A stretch of DNA of 64,000 nt from Pogostemon cablin (taxonomy: Eukaryota > Streptophyta > Magnoliopsida > Lamiales > Lamiaceae), in NCBI GenBank assembly GCA_023678885.1, contig CM042985.1, positions 15,664,465-15,728,464 on the forward strand. Reading direction: 5' to 3'. A model generated the notes under the pieces. It had not been told where the DNA came from. It did not search any database and saw only the letters and a list, made by a program, of their open reading frames with translations. How positions within the stretch are numbered: the stretch's first letter is position 1; the number at the start of each line of letters is the position of its first letter. Made by a program: the position numbers and the translations under genes. Shown here piece after piece: positions 46,652-55,077 of the stretch.

Positions 46652-47785
46652 TCACGACAGTAGAGGATGGTCTTCTCGCATCCTCACCTTCAAATACTTT
46701 CTTTCCCTCTTCTTGTCTACACTCAACACCTCACCTTTCTTGGACACAAAAATATGATCATTGAAATTTTCTTCCTCCCATGGCTGTCTAGACTCCTCCT
46801 TGTCAACCTTCCACTTAAATGCAGAATCACCTGTCTTAGAAAAATCAAGATTAAACAAGTTAGAAACCATATCAATGCTCTTGCACGACTGAGTCTCCAT
46901 GGGCATCTTCATTGCATGATCAAGAGAGAAAATCACATCTTCATTATTCATTCGCAATCTAAGCTTTCCTTCCTTAACATCTATCATAGCTCCAGCTGTG
47001 GCAAGGAACGGTCGTCCCAAAATAAGGGAAATGTCACCCTTATCATCTTCCATCTCAAGTATAAGAAAATCCACGGGAAAAACTAACTTATCCACTCTCA
47101 CTAAAATATCTTCAATTAAACCCTTTGGACAAGTCATGGATCTATCCGCCAATTGAAGAGCACTATTCGTGGGTTTAAGATCCCCCAAACCAAGCCTTTT
47201 AAATATGGACAAAGGCATCAAGTTAACGCTTGCCCCCAAATCACACAAGGCTTTATGTGCCGACCCTTTTCCAATGTCACAAAGAATGGTGAAGCTTCCC
47301 GGAACCTTTAACTTTGCAGGTAGCTTCCTTTGAAGGATCGAGCTGCAATTCTGTGATAGGTTCACCGTCTCCACTCCGTTCAAGCTTCTCTTCTTTGATA
47401 TAATATTCTTGAGGAATCGGGCATAGTATGGCATCTCCATGATTGCTTCAGAGAAAGGAATGTTCAAGCTTACTTTGCTCATGACATCGTGAAACCTCTT
47501 GAACTTTTCTTCCAATCCCTTCTCGGCCAATCTCGAAGGAAACGGAGGAGGTATCTTGGTCTTTGGTCTTCCCCATTCATCACGTTCAACCTCCTTCGCT
47601 TTATCCTTCTTGGCTCTCAATCTCTTTGCTTCTTCCCACTTCTTCTCCATTGTAAGCTCAGTATTCTGCTCATGTAATGGTACTGGAGTAGCATCAACAT
47701 CATGCGGAGCATTCGGCACAGAAACGGGCAACTTCTGGATGGGTTCGACCAGGGTTCGACCTGTGGAACAGATCGAACCAGGCAC
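46652..47785 (-). CDS. Intact gag-protease ORF of E3L (377 aa), no RT
   Basis: Longest undamaged retroelement frame after A5 pol. Residues about 50-66 are EKKWEEAKRLRAKKDK, a basic helix; 73-90 hold DEWGRPKTKIPPPFPSR; about 180-200 the protease core ALCDLGASVNLMPLSIFKRL with the Athila-style DLGAS active-site motif; then ISLILGRPFLATAGAMIDV (second protease block). It ends DHPLLSS-like at the stop, where autonomous relatives run on into RT. The first 20 residues come from the TCGA-box array. The start is uncertain, because the ORF overlaps the upstream gag frame by 169 bases. A role in processing virus-like particles is inferred. Confidence 0.75.
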   Translation of the reverse strand: MPGSICSTGRTLVEPIQKLPVSVPNAPHDVDATPVPLHEQNTELTMEKKWEEAKRLRAKKDKAKEVERDEWGRPKTKIPPPFPSRLAEKGLEEKFKRFHDVMSKVSLNIPFSEAIMEMPYYARFLKNIISKKRSLNGVETVNLSQNCSSILQRKLPAKLKVPGSFTILCDIGKGSAHKALCDLGASVNLMPLSIFKRLGLGDLKPTNSALQLADRSMTCPKGLIEDILVRVDKLVFPVDFLILEMEDDKGDISLILGRPFLATAGAMIDVKEGKLRLRMNNEDVIFSLDHAMKMPMETQSCKSIDMVSNLFNLDFSKTGDSAFKWKVDKEESRQPWEEENFNDHIFVSKKGEVLSVDKKRERKYLKVRMREDHPLLS

Positions 47786-48453
47786 GTACTGGTCGAACCT
47801 ACCTTCTGGACAACGGCTCTTTTTTTGAATTTGAGGTTCGACCTGGGTTCGACCAGTGTTAGAGGTCGAACCACTGCCCCTAGGTCGAACTGCCTCACTG
47901 TATAGTTTATATCCTTCAGTTCGACCTGGGTTCGACCTGCTGGGTTGGTCGAACCATTACGGTCATGGTCGAACCGTTGCTGCGACAAAGTAGAGTGCTC
48001 TGAATGATGAGGTTTGACCATGGTTCGACCTATATGCCAGGTCGAACCGTCTGGGTGTTGGTCGAACCGATGCTTAGTCAAGTCCAAATTTGATTTCAGC
48101 CTCGTCGTTCCTTCGTACTGTGTTCCAGACGTCAATATGATGGCATTATTCTCCAATATTTGTGTCAATTGATTCATATTCGCGGTCATCTGTCCCATCA
48201 TCAAGGTAAGGTCCTTCAACTGCTTAGACAAATATGCACGATCAACATTCATGGTATCCTCAAGATGATCAATCCTTGCATCATTCTCAGCCATGTATCG
48301 ATGGAAGGTATCTTCAACACTATTCACTTCTTGCTGCTTCATATTAGGCCCCCTTAGTGTCAACTCTGTGATCTGCCTTTGCTGGGATTCTAATAGCTTG
48401 TTGATGTTCGCTAGACTAGAGACGATCTCATCATCCCTATTTGGCTTCACCAC
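47617..48453 (-). CDS. Gag C-terminal region of E3L, overlapping the gag-pro frame
   Basis: 278 codons open. Residues 1-60 match Athila-like gag (DEIVSSLANINKLLESQQRQ, first residues), followed by a coiled-coil-like helix (residues about 60-110, AYLSKQLKDLTLMMGQMTAN). Residues about 125-225 are the translated TCGA-box array (RFDQHPDGST, RFDHDRNGST). It then overlaps the gag-pro frame in another phase; the last 50 residues are the out-of-frame reading of that gene. The N-terminal gag core is missing at the inverted junction near 48,465. Partial gene. Confidence 0.65.
   Translation of the reverse strand: MVKPNRDDEIVSSLANINKLLESQQRQITELTLRGPNMKQQEVNSVEDTFHRYMAENDARIDHLEDTMNVDRAYLSKQLKDLTLMMGQMTANMNQLTQILENNAIILTSGTQYEGTTRLKSNLDLTKHRFDQHPDGSTWHIGRTMVKPHHSEHSTLSQQRFDHDRNGSTNPAGRTQVELKDINYTVRQFDLGAVVRPLTLVEPRSNLKFKKRAVVQKVGSTSTCLVRSVPQVEPWSNPSRSCPFLCRMLRMMLMLLQYHYMSRILSLQWRRSGKKQRD
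47744..48068 (-). repeat. TCGA-box tetrad array in E3L gag linker (4 units)
   Basis: Four units with plus-strand 7-bp core starts at 47,744/47,755/47,771/47,791, 47,837/47,848/47,864/47,883, 47,920/47,931/47,947/47,967 and 48,013/48,024/48,040/48,060. Steps are always 11, 16 and 19-20. In sense orientation each unit is GGTTCGACC twice, then GGTCGAACC twice, spacers 11, 9, 2. Units repeat every 93, 83 and 93 bp. Confidence 0.9.
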
Positions 48454-48466
48454 TTGATGTTCAACC

Positions 48467-49143
48467 TTCGTAAATAAATTTCTTGAGAAGGTGCTTAAAG
48501 GGTATGGTGTTAAGCATAGGGTTACTACACCCTATCATCCTCAAGCGAATGGGCAAGCGGAGGTCTCTAACCATAAGTCAAACAGATTCTGGAGAAAGTG
48601 GTCGGAACCAATAGAAAGGATTGGGCTTGGAAGCTCAATGATGTCGTGTGGGGGTTCCGGACCGCATACAAGACGGTGTTAGATATGTCACCGTATCAGA
48701 TTGTCTATGGGAAGTCATGCCACTTACCTGTAGAGATTCAACACAAAGCATTTTGGGCTTTGCGAAGCTTGAACTTGACTCTCAAGGATGTGAAGGAGTT
48801 GAGGATTACTCACATCAATCTTTTGGATGAGTTTCGGATTCGTGCATACAAGAATTCAGAGATTTACAAGGAAAGGATTAGAAGGTGGCATGATTCGAAG
48901 ATCTCGTATAAGGAGTTCAAGCAAGGAGACGAGGTATTACTCTTTAACTCTCGTTTAAAGCTTTTTGCAGGCAAGTTGAAGTCAAAGTGGACGGGACCAT
49001 TCATGATTCATCGAGCCTTAGGTGGGGGGAGTTTTGAGCTCATTGACAAGGATGGAGACATTTTTGCGGCGAATGGACATCGCTTGAAGCATTATAGGTC
49101 GCCGGTTGATGTTTGTGTCGTCTTTGTGGATACTTTGATTTGA
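48467..49143 (+). pseudogene. Athila-like integrase C-terminal fragment, plus strand
   Basis: Starts inside the integrase core (NKFLEKVLKGYGVKHRVTTP; QANGQAEVSNH) in one frame, shifts near 48,580, and from 48,598 reads WAWKLNDVVWGFRTAYKTVL, MSPYQIVYGKSCHLPVEIQ, KWTGPFMIHRALGGGSFELI to the stop at 49,141-49,143. It corresponds to 59,526-60,200 of A5. The 5' end abuts E3L gag head-to-head, sharing only a few bases (TTCG). Confidence 0.82.
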
Positions 49144-50131
49144 GTTGGTATCATCGTGACTCTCCGACGTTAAACATGAGCGCCTGTTGGAGGCTTTTCC
49201 TCCCGTTTTAATGCTTTATTTCTTTCGTGTGAGCAAGAAATTTTTATATTTGAAGTGCTTACTTATCGGCAATTACATCTCTTTGCAAACTTAGTTTCAA
49301 CTTTAGTTTCTACTAAGTTTGGGGGGGGTGTGATGTGCTTACCTTGATAAGTACCGATAGTATAATCTTTTCTTCGTGATGTTTGTTAGGGGAGTTGGTT
49401 TTTGCGCCATATTTAAACTTTTAATCGATTTTGATGTGACAATTTTTTACAACTTGCCTAATGTCCCGTGGTGTTTTTGTTTTTTCGTATTTTGAGTGAT
49501 TGCGGAGTTACTCATGAATAATATTTTGTGGAACAATTTTTGATGAGGTTGTGCTCTAGTTAGTACCTAATGATTCGTATTAAAGTTTGAAAAAATTATT
49601 CCACAAAATATTATTCATGAGTAACTCCGCAATCACTCAAAATACGAAACAACAAAAACACCATGGGACATTAGGCAAGTTGTAAAAAATCGTCACATCA
49701 AAATTGATTAAAATTTTAAATATGGCGCAAAAACCAACTCCCCTAACAAACATCACGAAGAAAAGATTATACTATCGGTACTTATCAAGGTAAGTACATC
49801 ACACCCCCCCCAAACTTAGTCGAAACTAAAGTTGAAACTAAGTTTGCAAAGAGATGTAATTGCCGATAAGTAAGCACTTCAAATATAAAAATTTCTTACT
49901 TACACGAAAGAAATAAAGCATTAAAACGGGAGGGAAAGCCCCAACAGGATCTCATGTTTAACGTCGGAGAGTCACGATGATACCAACTCAAATCAAAGTA
50001 TCCACAAAGACGACACAAACATCAACCGGCGACCTATAATGCTTCAAGCGATGTCCATTCGCCGCAAAAATGTCTCCATCCTTGTCAATGAGCTCAAAAC
50101 TCCCCCCACCTAAGGCTCGATGAATCATGAA
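49000..50131. repeat. Fold-back inverted repeat (arms about 540 bp)
   Basis: Left arm 49,000-49,535 and right arm 49,588-50,131 are near-perfect reverse complements; the central 52 bases are unique. The arms cover the integrase C-terminus, the internal polypurine tract (49,315-49,330 and 49,802-49,816) and following noncoding DNA. The loop continues the left arm's normal element sequence, so the right arm was copied back from the left. Confidence 0.85.
49988..50131 (-). pseudogene. Integrase C-terminal tail in right fold-back arm
   Basis: Minus-strand FMIHRALGGGSFELIDKDGD through DVCVVFVDTLI to the stop at 49,988; identical in sense to 49,000-49,143. It then switches directly to plus-strand gag-pro at about 50,130. 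Confidence 0.8.
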
Positions 50132-50530
50132 ACTAAGACTAAGGGTGACATTCCCCTTATTTTGGGACGACCGTTCCTTGCCACAGCTGGAGCTATGATA
50201 GATGTTAAGGAAGGAAAGCTTAGACTGCGAATGGATAATGAAGATGTGGTTTTCTCTCTTGATCATGCAATGAAGATGCCCATGGAGACTCAATTGTACA
50301 AGAGCATTGATATGGTTTCTAACTTGTTTAATCTTGATTTTTCTAATACAGGTGATTCTGAATTTAAGTGGAAGGTTGACAAGGAGGAGTCTAGATAGCC
50401 ATGGGAGGAAGGAAATTTCAATGATCATATTTTTGTGACCAAGAAAGGTGAGGTGTTGAGTGTAGACAAGAAGAGGGAAAGAAAGTATTTGAAGGTGAGG
50501 ATGCGAGAAGACCGTCCTCTACCGTCGTGA
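50132..50530 (+). pseudogene. Gag-protease C-terminus of E3R
   Basis: From KGDIPLILGRPFLATAGAMI through NEDVVFSLDHAMKMPMETQ to KRERKYLKVRMREDRPLPSS-like residues and stop near 50,528. One in-frame stop (TAG, 50,396-50,398). Truncated at the 5' side by the integrase junction. Same stop position and same downstream sequence as E3L, showing that the pol-less structure is shared. Confidence 0.8.
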
Positions 50531-50685
50531 CTCTACGACGTTAAACATGAGCGCCTGTTGGGGGCTTACCCTTCCGTTTTATTGCTTTATTTCTTTCGTG
50601 TGAGTAAGAAATTTTTGTATTTAAGGTGCTTACTAATCGGCAATTACATCTCTTTTCAAACTTAGTTTCGACTTACGTTTTTACT

Positions 50686-50700
50686 AAGTTTGGGGGGGTG
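50686..50700 (+). promoter_or_regulatory. Internal polypurine-like tract (E3R)
   Basis: AAGTTTGGGGGGGTG then TGATG, 160 bp after the gag-pro stop. Confidence 0.65.
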
Positions 50701-52360
50701 TGATGTTATTACCTCATTGAAGCACCAAGAATATAATCTTTTCTTTGTAATGTTTGCTAGGGGAGTTGATTTTTTGCGGTATATTGCCTCTTTAATCGGT
50801 TTTGATATGTCGATTTTTTGTAATTTGCCTAGTGTTCAGTGGTGTTTCTAGTGTGTGGAGTCGATTACATAGTCAATTAATTCTTTCTTATAGTTCTCCT
50901 ATTTTATTATTGATGAATCCTGTGATGATGAGTTTATTTGAGCTTTGATGATAGAAAAAGGTAAAAGAGTGGCAAGACGAGTTCTACATTGAGGCTTTGA
51001 CTCGAGGAGCTCGTGCGTACGTTGAAGAAAAATTAGGTGCCCTCGTTTCTTTTTTCTAATTTTTATATGTGCTTTTAATTCATGGAGTGGAATGATTAAG
51101 TTTAAGGTGGTGATCCATGTGAGCTTATATGTTTAAAATTATCTTTGAAATTCATATGCTCTTGAAATTGATGAAGGAAGTGTACTTGAGTTATATTGTG
51201 ATATGAAGTTCTATGTGTACTTGTGGGGTATTACCTACCATGAAAAGTGCTCTGTTACTTGTTAAAAACCCATGTGAGATTTTGAGCCTCGTTGATCATG
51301 ATACATAATCACATGATATTTCTTTTCTGGTGAGTATCGTTCTTGTGCGAGTATTCTAGAACTTGCCTCTTGTCTTACTTGAAACTACATGTGTGTTAGA
51401 TGATGGGAGATGATCTAAGGCCATCCTTGAATTTATAAGTCACTTAGCTAAATAATTCCCTACCGAATAATTATATATCCATAGTTAGCCCTTTTGAGCC
51501 TGAAAGCCTTATTTCTTTGGCAACCTACGAAGATAGCCACTTTGATATCCTATTTGAGCCTTAAATTCCTATATTTAGTGGAGAATTAAATGTTGTCAAA
51601 GTGTGTGAATTGATTTTCATGGAGTTTAGAAGGAATAAAATATTTAGAGCTGTACAAGTGATTATGAGCAAAAACAAAAATATGAGCTTAAAAATAAGTT
51701 GCTTAGGGGTAGTGCCCGAAACTGGTACCCCAAGATGTTAGAGGTAGTGCCCGAAACTGGTACCTCGAGAGAAAAAGGATGTGCTTGAAGAAAAGAAAAA
51801 GTATGTTGAGCTTGAAGGAAAGGAGAGAAAAGAAAATTAGACGAGCATGAAGCTGGATAGCCTTGAAGTGTAAAATTCTGCAGTACATAAGATCTCCGAT
51901 TTTAATTCTCTAATAATTGAGTCACTTTATCCATATGTTTCCTACCCTTATCAAAGAGCCAATATTACATCCAAAAGAAAAGTCCTTTTTGATCCCATTA
52001 TCGAATCATAATTTTAGTGGTAGAAAGCTTGAGACGTTTGGCAAGCTTATGGTTACGCATGCACTTGAATTGAATCTGAGCGTAAACACCTTAACCCATA
52101 AGTGTACATCTTTTACACTTGAGTGCGAGTGATATATACTTTCCGTGAGAATATATCAATGGAGCATTTGAATTGGTGGTGATTGTCTTAACTTGTATGC
52201 TACGAATTGATTATTACATGTAATGAGAGTTGCATGACCTAAGTTGATGACAATTGTATTTTGAATGGGGTATTGGTCATAGTCCTTGTTTCCCCGCTAA
52301 TTTTCATACTCTCTCTCTTTCTTTATTTTTATTTTGTTGCCTCGGGACGAGCAACGGGCA
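50701..52360 (+). other. E3R 3' noncoding region
   Basis: No coding signal. Collinear with E1 541-1761 and, inverted, with E3L 44,852-46,485. Includes the paired GGTACC box. Confidence 0.75.
51709..51764 (+). repeat. Paired GGTACC box (E3R)
   Basis: AGTGCCCGAAACTGGTACC at 51,711-51,729 and 51,746-51,764, box starts 35 bp apart, in the same context as E1. Confidence 0.82.
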
Positions 52361-52372
52361 AGTTTGGGGGTT
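52360..52372 (+). promoter_or_regulatory. Polypurine tract, E3R
   Basis: CAAGTTTGGGGGTT-type tract directly before the LTR start TGATGAGAGTG at 52,373. Confidence 0.8.
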
Positions 52373-53788
52373 TGATGAGAGTGAAAATAAGCGTGTTTAA
52401 TATCCAATTTAACACCTTTTTGATTGATATTGTAGTCTTATATGAGCACAAATGTCTTATATTCGATATATGTGAGAATTATGTGCACTTGAGGTATTTT
52501 TTTGTGTTTAAGGTAGAAAAAGGATCAAAAGAGCCAAGTTTGAGAAAAGGTGCAATTTGTGCAAGAATACTGATAAACGCACGTCGAAATTGTGTAATTA
52601 TTCTGTATTGATGTAGAGCTCTGAATTGGATTTGTGATATATGGTTAGAAAGCCACTGAAGAGAGGGTCATTTTGGCATAAAGAACACCATCATTGGAGG
52701 CCGAACGAGGAAGTTATGAGTAAAGTGGTGACGCCGCGCGAGCTGTGCCGAACAGAACAGATGTTCTACATTCCATGGCTTGTTACAGATATAATTCTTT
52801 GAGTTTTTATAAGTTCTTTATATGGATAGAAATTTTAGGAAGGGAGGATCGCGTGAGCATAAAAATCACTTAATTCAGAGGTTGGATGTGAAAGTTATAC
52901 GCGAAACGGCGAGACTGCGCAAATCGGTTCGACCTAGCACCTGGGGCTTACAGTAGGGTGGTTCGACCTGTGCTTAGTGGTTCGACCTGTTTGCTGAGGT
53001 CGAGCCGATGTGCGGGAACTTACCATATCCGTATTTTCGAGGCCTAAACGCGTGTGATCACTTGAAAAGCCCATTCCAAGCCTAGGAGACGTGATTACAA
53101 GTATAAAAGGAGGTCTAGGTCCAATCAAATAGAGAACACAATACAAGAGAGGAGAAGAGAGGCCACAACCATACAACACCCCACAAGGGGGGATCACCCC
53201 CCATCCATCATCCACTTCCTTTCCTCCATCCATCCATCACTTTGAAGATTCGTTTGTGGAATCAAGAGGAGAACCAAGAGGAGGATTCAAGATGGAGAAG
53301 GGCATGAAGAGGCCATATCAAGGGTTTATTCGTTTCCTAATTTATCTTGTATTTTCCGGACATCCGGGTAAGATCTATCCAACACCCATGATTGTTCTTC
53401 GAAACATCATGGGCTAGAGCCTTTTTGGTAGAACTAGGAGTTTTGATGGTTTTATGAATTAATTGATCTTCTATGTGTAAACTCCGTACAACACTACTTG
53501 TGGATTTATTTTATATATGATTGTGCTTTCTTAATCCATATTCACGGTCGTTTTGTGTATCTTCAATTGGTATATAGAGTCTGAATATATATCTTGGTTG
53601 TAGATTGAGTACGTTCACCGCTGAACAGGATTTCATGTTATGATTCTAAGTGAGGGGACTCCGAAGCTTCATTAGAACTATCATATATGAACACTTATTA
53701 ATTGAATTGAATTCGGATTATTAAGTAGGATAAAGAGGATAACTTTATAGTACCTATAAAGGGAGATCATATCGGGTTAGAGTACTAA
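52373..53788 (+). repeat. 3' LTR of E3R, truncated
   Basis: Starts TGATGAGAGTGAAAATAAGC. A TCGA cluster lies at 52,928-53,006 and a TATA box GTATAAAAGG at 53,101. It stops at about 53,788, some 480 bp before the expected LTR end, where it meets the inverted LTR of A5. Confidence 0.82.
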
Positions 53789-53880
53789 CCCGATTTCCCG
53801 TGCACTTAGTACTATCATAATCAATTATTTCCCGTGCACTTAGTACTCTAACCCGATTTGATCTCCCTTTATAGGTACTA
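53757..53880. repeat. Palindromic tail-to-tail LTR junction
   Basis: GGGAGATCATATCGGGTTAG on one side is mirrored by CTAACCCGATTTGATCTCCC on the other. Between them TTTCCCGTGCACTTAGTACT is directly duplicated (53,794-53,813 and 53,828-53,847). Two LTRs of opposite orientation are both cut at the same internal position. Confidence 0.8.
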
Positions 53881-55064
53881 TAAAGTTATACTCTTTATCC
53901 TACTTATTAACCCGAATATGATTCAATTAACAAGTATTCATATAAGATAGTTCTAATAAGACTTCGGAATCCCTTCACTTAGAATTATAACAATAAACCC
54001 TGCTCCTTAGTGAATGCACTCAACCAATAACCATGCTATGTATTCAGACTCTACATAATGATTATTGATGCACAAAATGACTATGAGTATAGATTAAAAA
54101 AGTACAATCTTATATAAAATAAACCACGAGTAGTGTTGTACGGAGTATACACACGAAAGATAAATCAACTCATGAAACCTTCATAACCCTAGAACTACCG
54201 AAGCGGCTCTAGCCCATGATTGATCTAGGAACAATCATGGTTAGATGGACTGTTCTTACTTGAACCTTCAGCGGAGCTCTGTCACAGCCCTCCGGATGGT
54301 GGAAGGTCGTCTCCTCCAATCCACGTCTCCTTATCTCCTTATGATTCTCGATCAAAAGCTCTCCTCTTGGACTGCATGAGCCTCATTTTATACTTGTAAT
54401 CACGTCTCTAGGGCTTGGAATGGGCTTTTCAAGTGATCCCACGTGTTTTGGCCTCGAAAAATGCGGATAAGGTAAGTTTCCGCACGTAGGTTTGACCTCG
54501 TCAAATAGATCGAACCACTGGCCACAGGTCAAATCCCAAGTCGAACCCCGCTACTGGAAGAATTCTGCACTGGTTCGACCTCTTGAACAAGTCGAACCTC
54601 GCAGGACTTGGTCGAACCCCAGGTCGAACCTCATCACTGGACAATTTCTGCTCTTGGTTCGGCCAACCGTCAGGTCGAACTCCCAATGTCGTGGTCGAAC
54701 CCAGCTTCTCATGAACTGGTTCGACCATGGTTCGACCTGATGAACAGGTCGAACCCCTCGAGTCGTGGTCGAACCTACTTCCTGCACTTCTCCAACACTG
54801 GTTCGACCTACTGGAGAAGTCGAACCCTCCTCCAACAGGTCGAACCCACCTCTTTTCTTGGCGGTTCGCATGGTCTCGACTTCATCTCTTCGATTCTTGG
54901 CACTTCCACTCTGTTTTTGCTATGAAAACCACTCAAATAGCTCCACCAACACCTGATTCATGCTAATTCACAATATATATAGGTTTTTCACCTATTTCCA
55001 CATCAAAACTCTCCAAAACTAGCACAAAACATGGTGCCAAACTTGTGAATTTACACACTCATCA
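53789..55064 (-). repeat. 3' LTR of A5, truncated
   Basis: Minus-strand start TGATGAGTGTGTAAATTCAC at 55,064. TATA box at 54,385-54,394 (GTATAAAATG). Contains the TCGA array 54,491-54,846. The last roughly 480 bp of the LTR are missing. Confidence 0.82.
54491..54846 (-). repeat. TCGA-box tetrad array in A5 LTR
   Basis: About eighteen boxes. The complete tetrad has plus-strand starts 54,720, 54,731, 54,747 and 54,767 (steps 11, 16, 20), the same as in the gag array of E3L. A three-box unit at 54,802, 54,818 and 54,838 keeps steps 16 and 20. The cluster lies upstream of the TATA box. Confidence 0.87.
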
Positions 55065-55077
55065 AACCCCCAAACTT
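55065..55077 (-). promoter_or_regulatory. Polypurine tract, A5
   Basis: Minus-strand TAAGTTTGGGGGTT-type tract directly upstream of the LTR start. Confidence 0.8.

Larger units (their letters stand above)
44266..48465 (-). mobile_element. Athila-like gag-pro element E3L, partial
   Basis: Minus-strand copy: gag (from 48,453), gag-pro ORF, internal polypurine tract, 3' noncoding region, polypurine tract, first 570 bp of the 3' LTR. Gag-pro is followed directly by the sequence that follows integrase in A5, so RT-RNase H-integrase and ORF1 are absent by structure. Ends: unrelated DNA at 44,265; inverted integrase at 48,466. Confidence 0.8.
50132..53788 (+). mobile_element. Athila-like gag-pro element E3R, partial
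   Basis: Plus-strand mirror of E3L: gag-pro C-terminus, internal polypurine tract, 3' noncoding region, polypurine tract and an LTR cut at about 53,788. Lacks RT, integrase and ORF1. Confidence 0.8.

Noticed and set aside
54492..54966. Several overlapping open frames on both strands in the A5 LTR
   Set aside because: They coincide with the TCGA-box array. The boxes lack stop codons in most frames, so the openness is a composition effect and there is no conserved protein.
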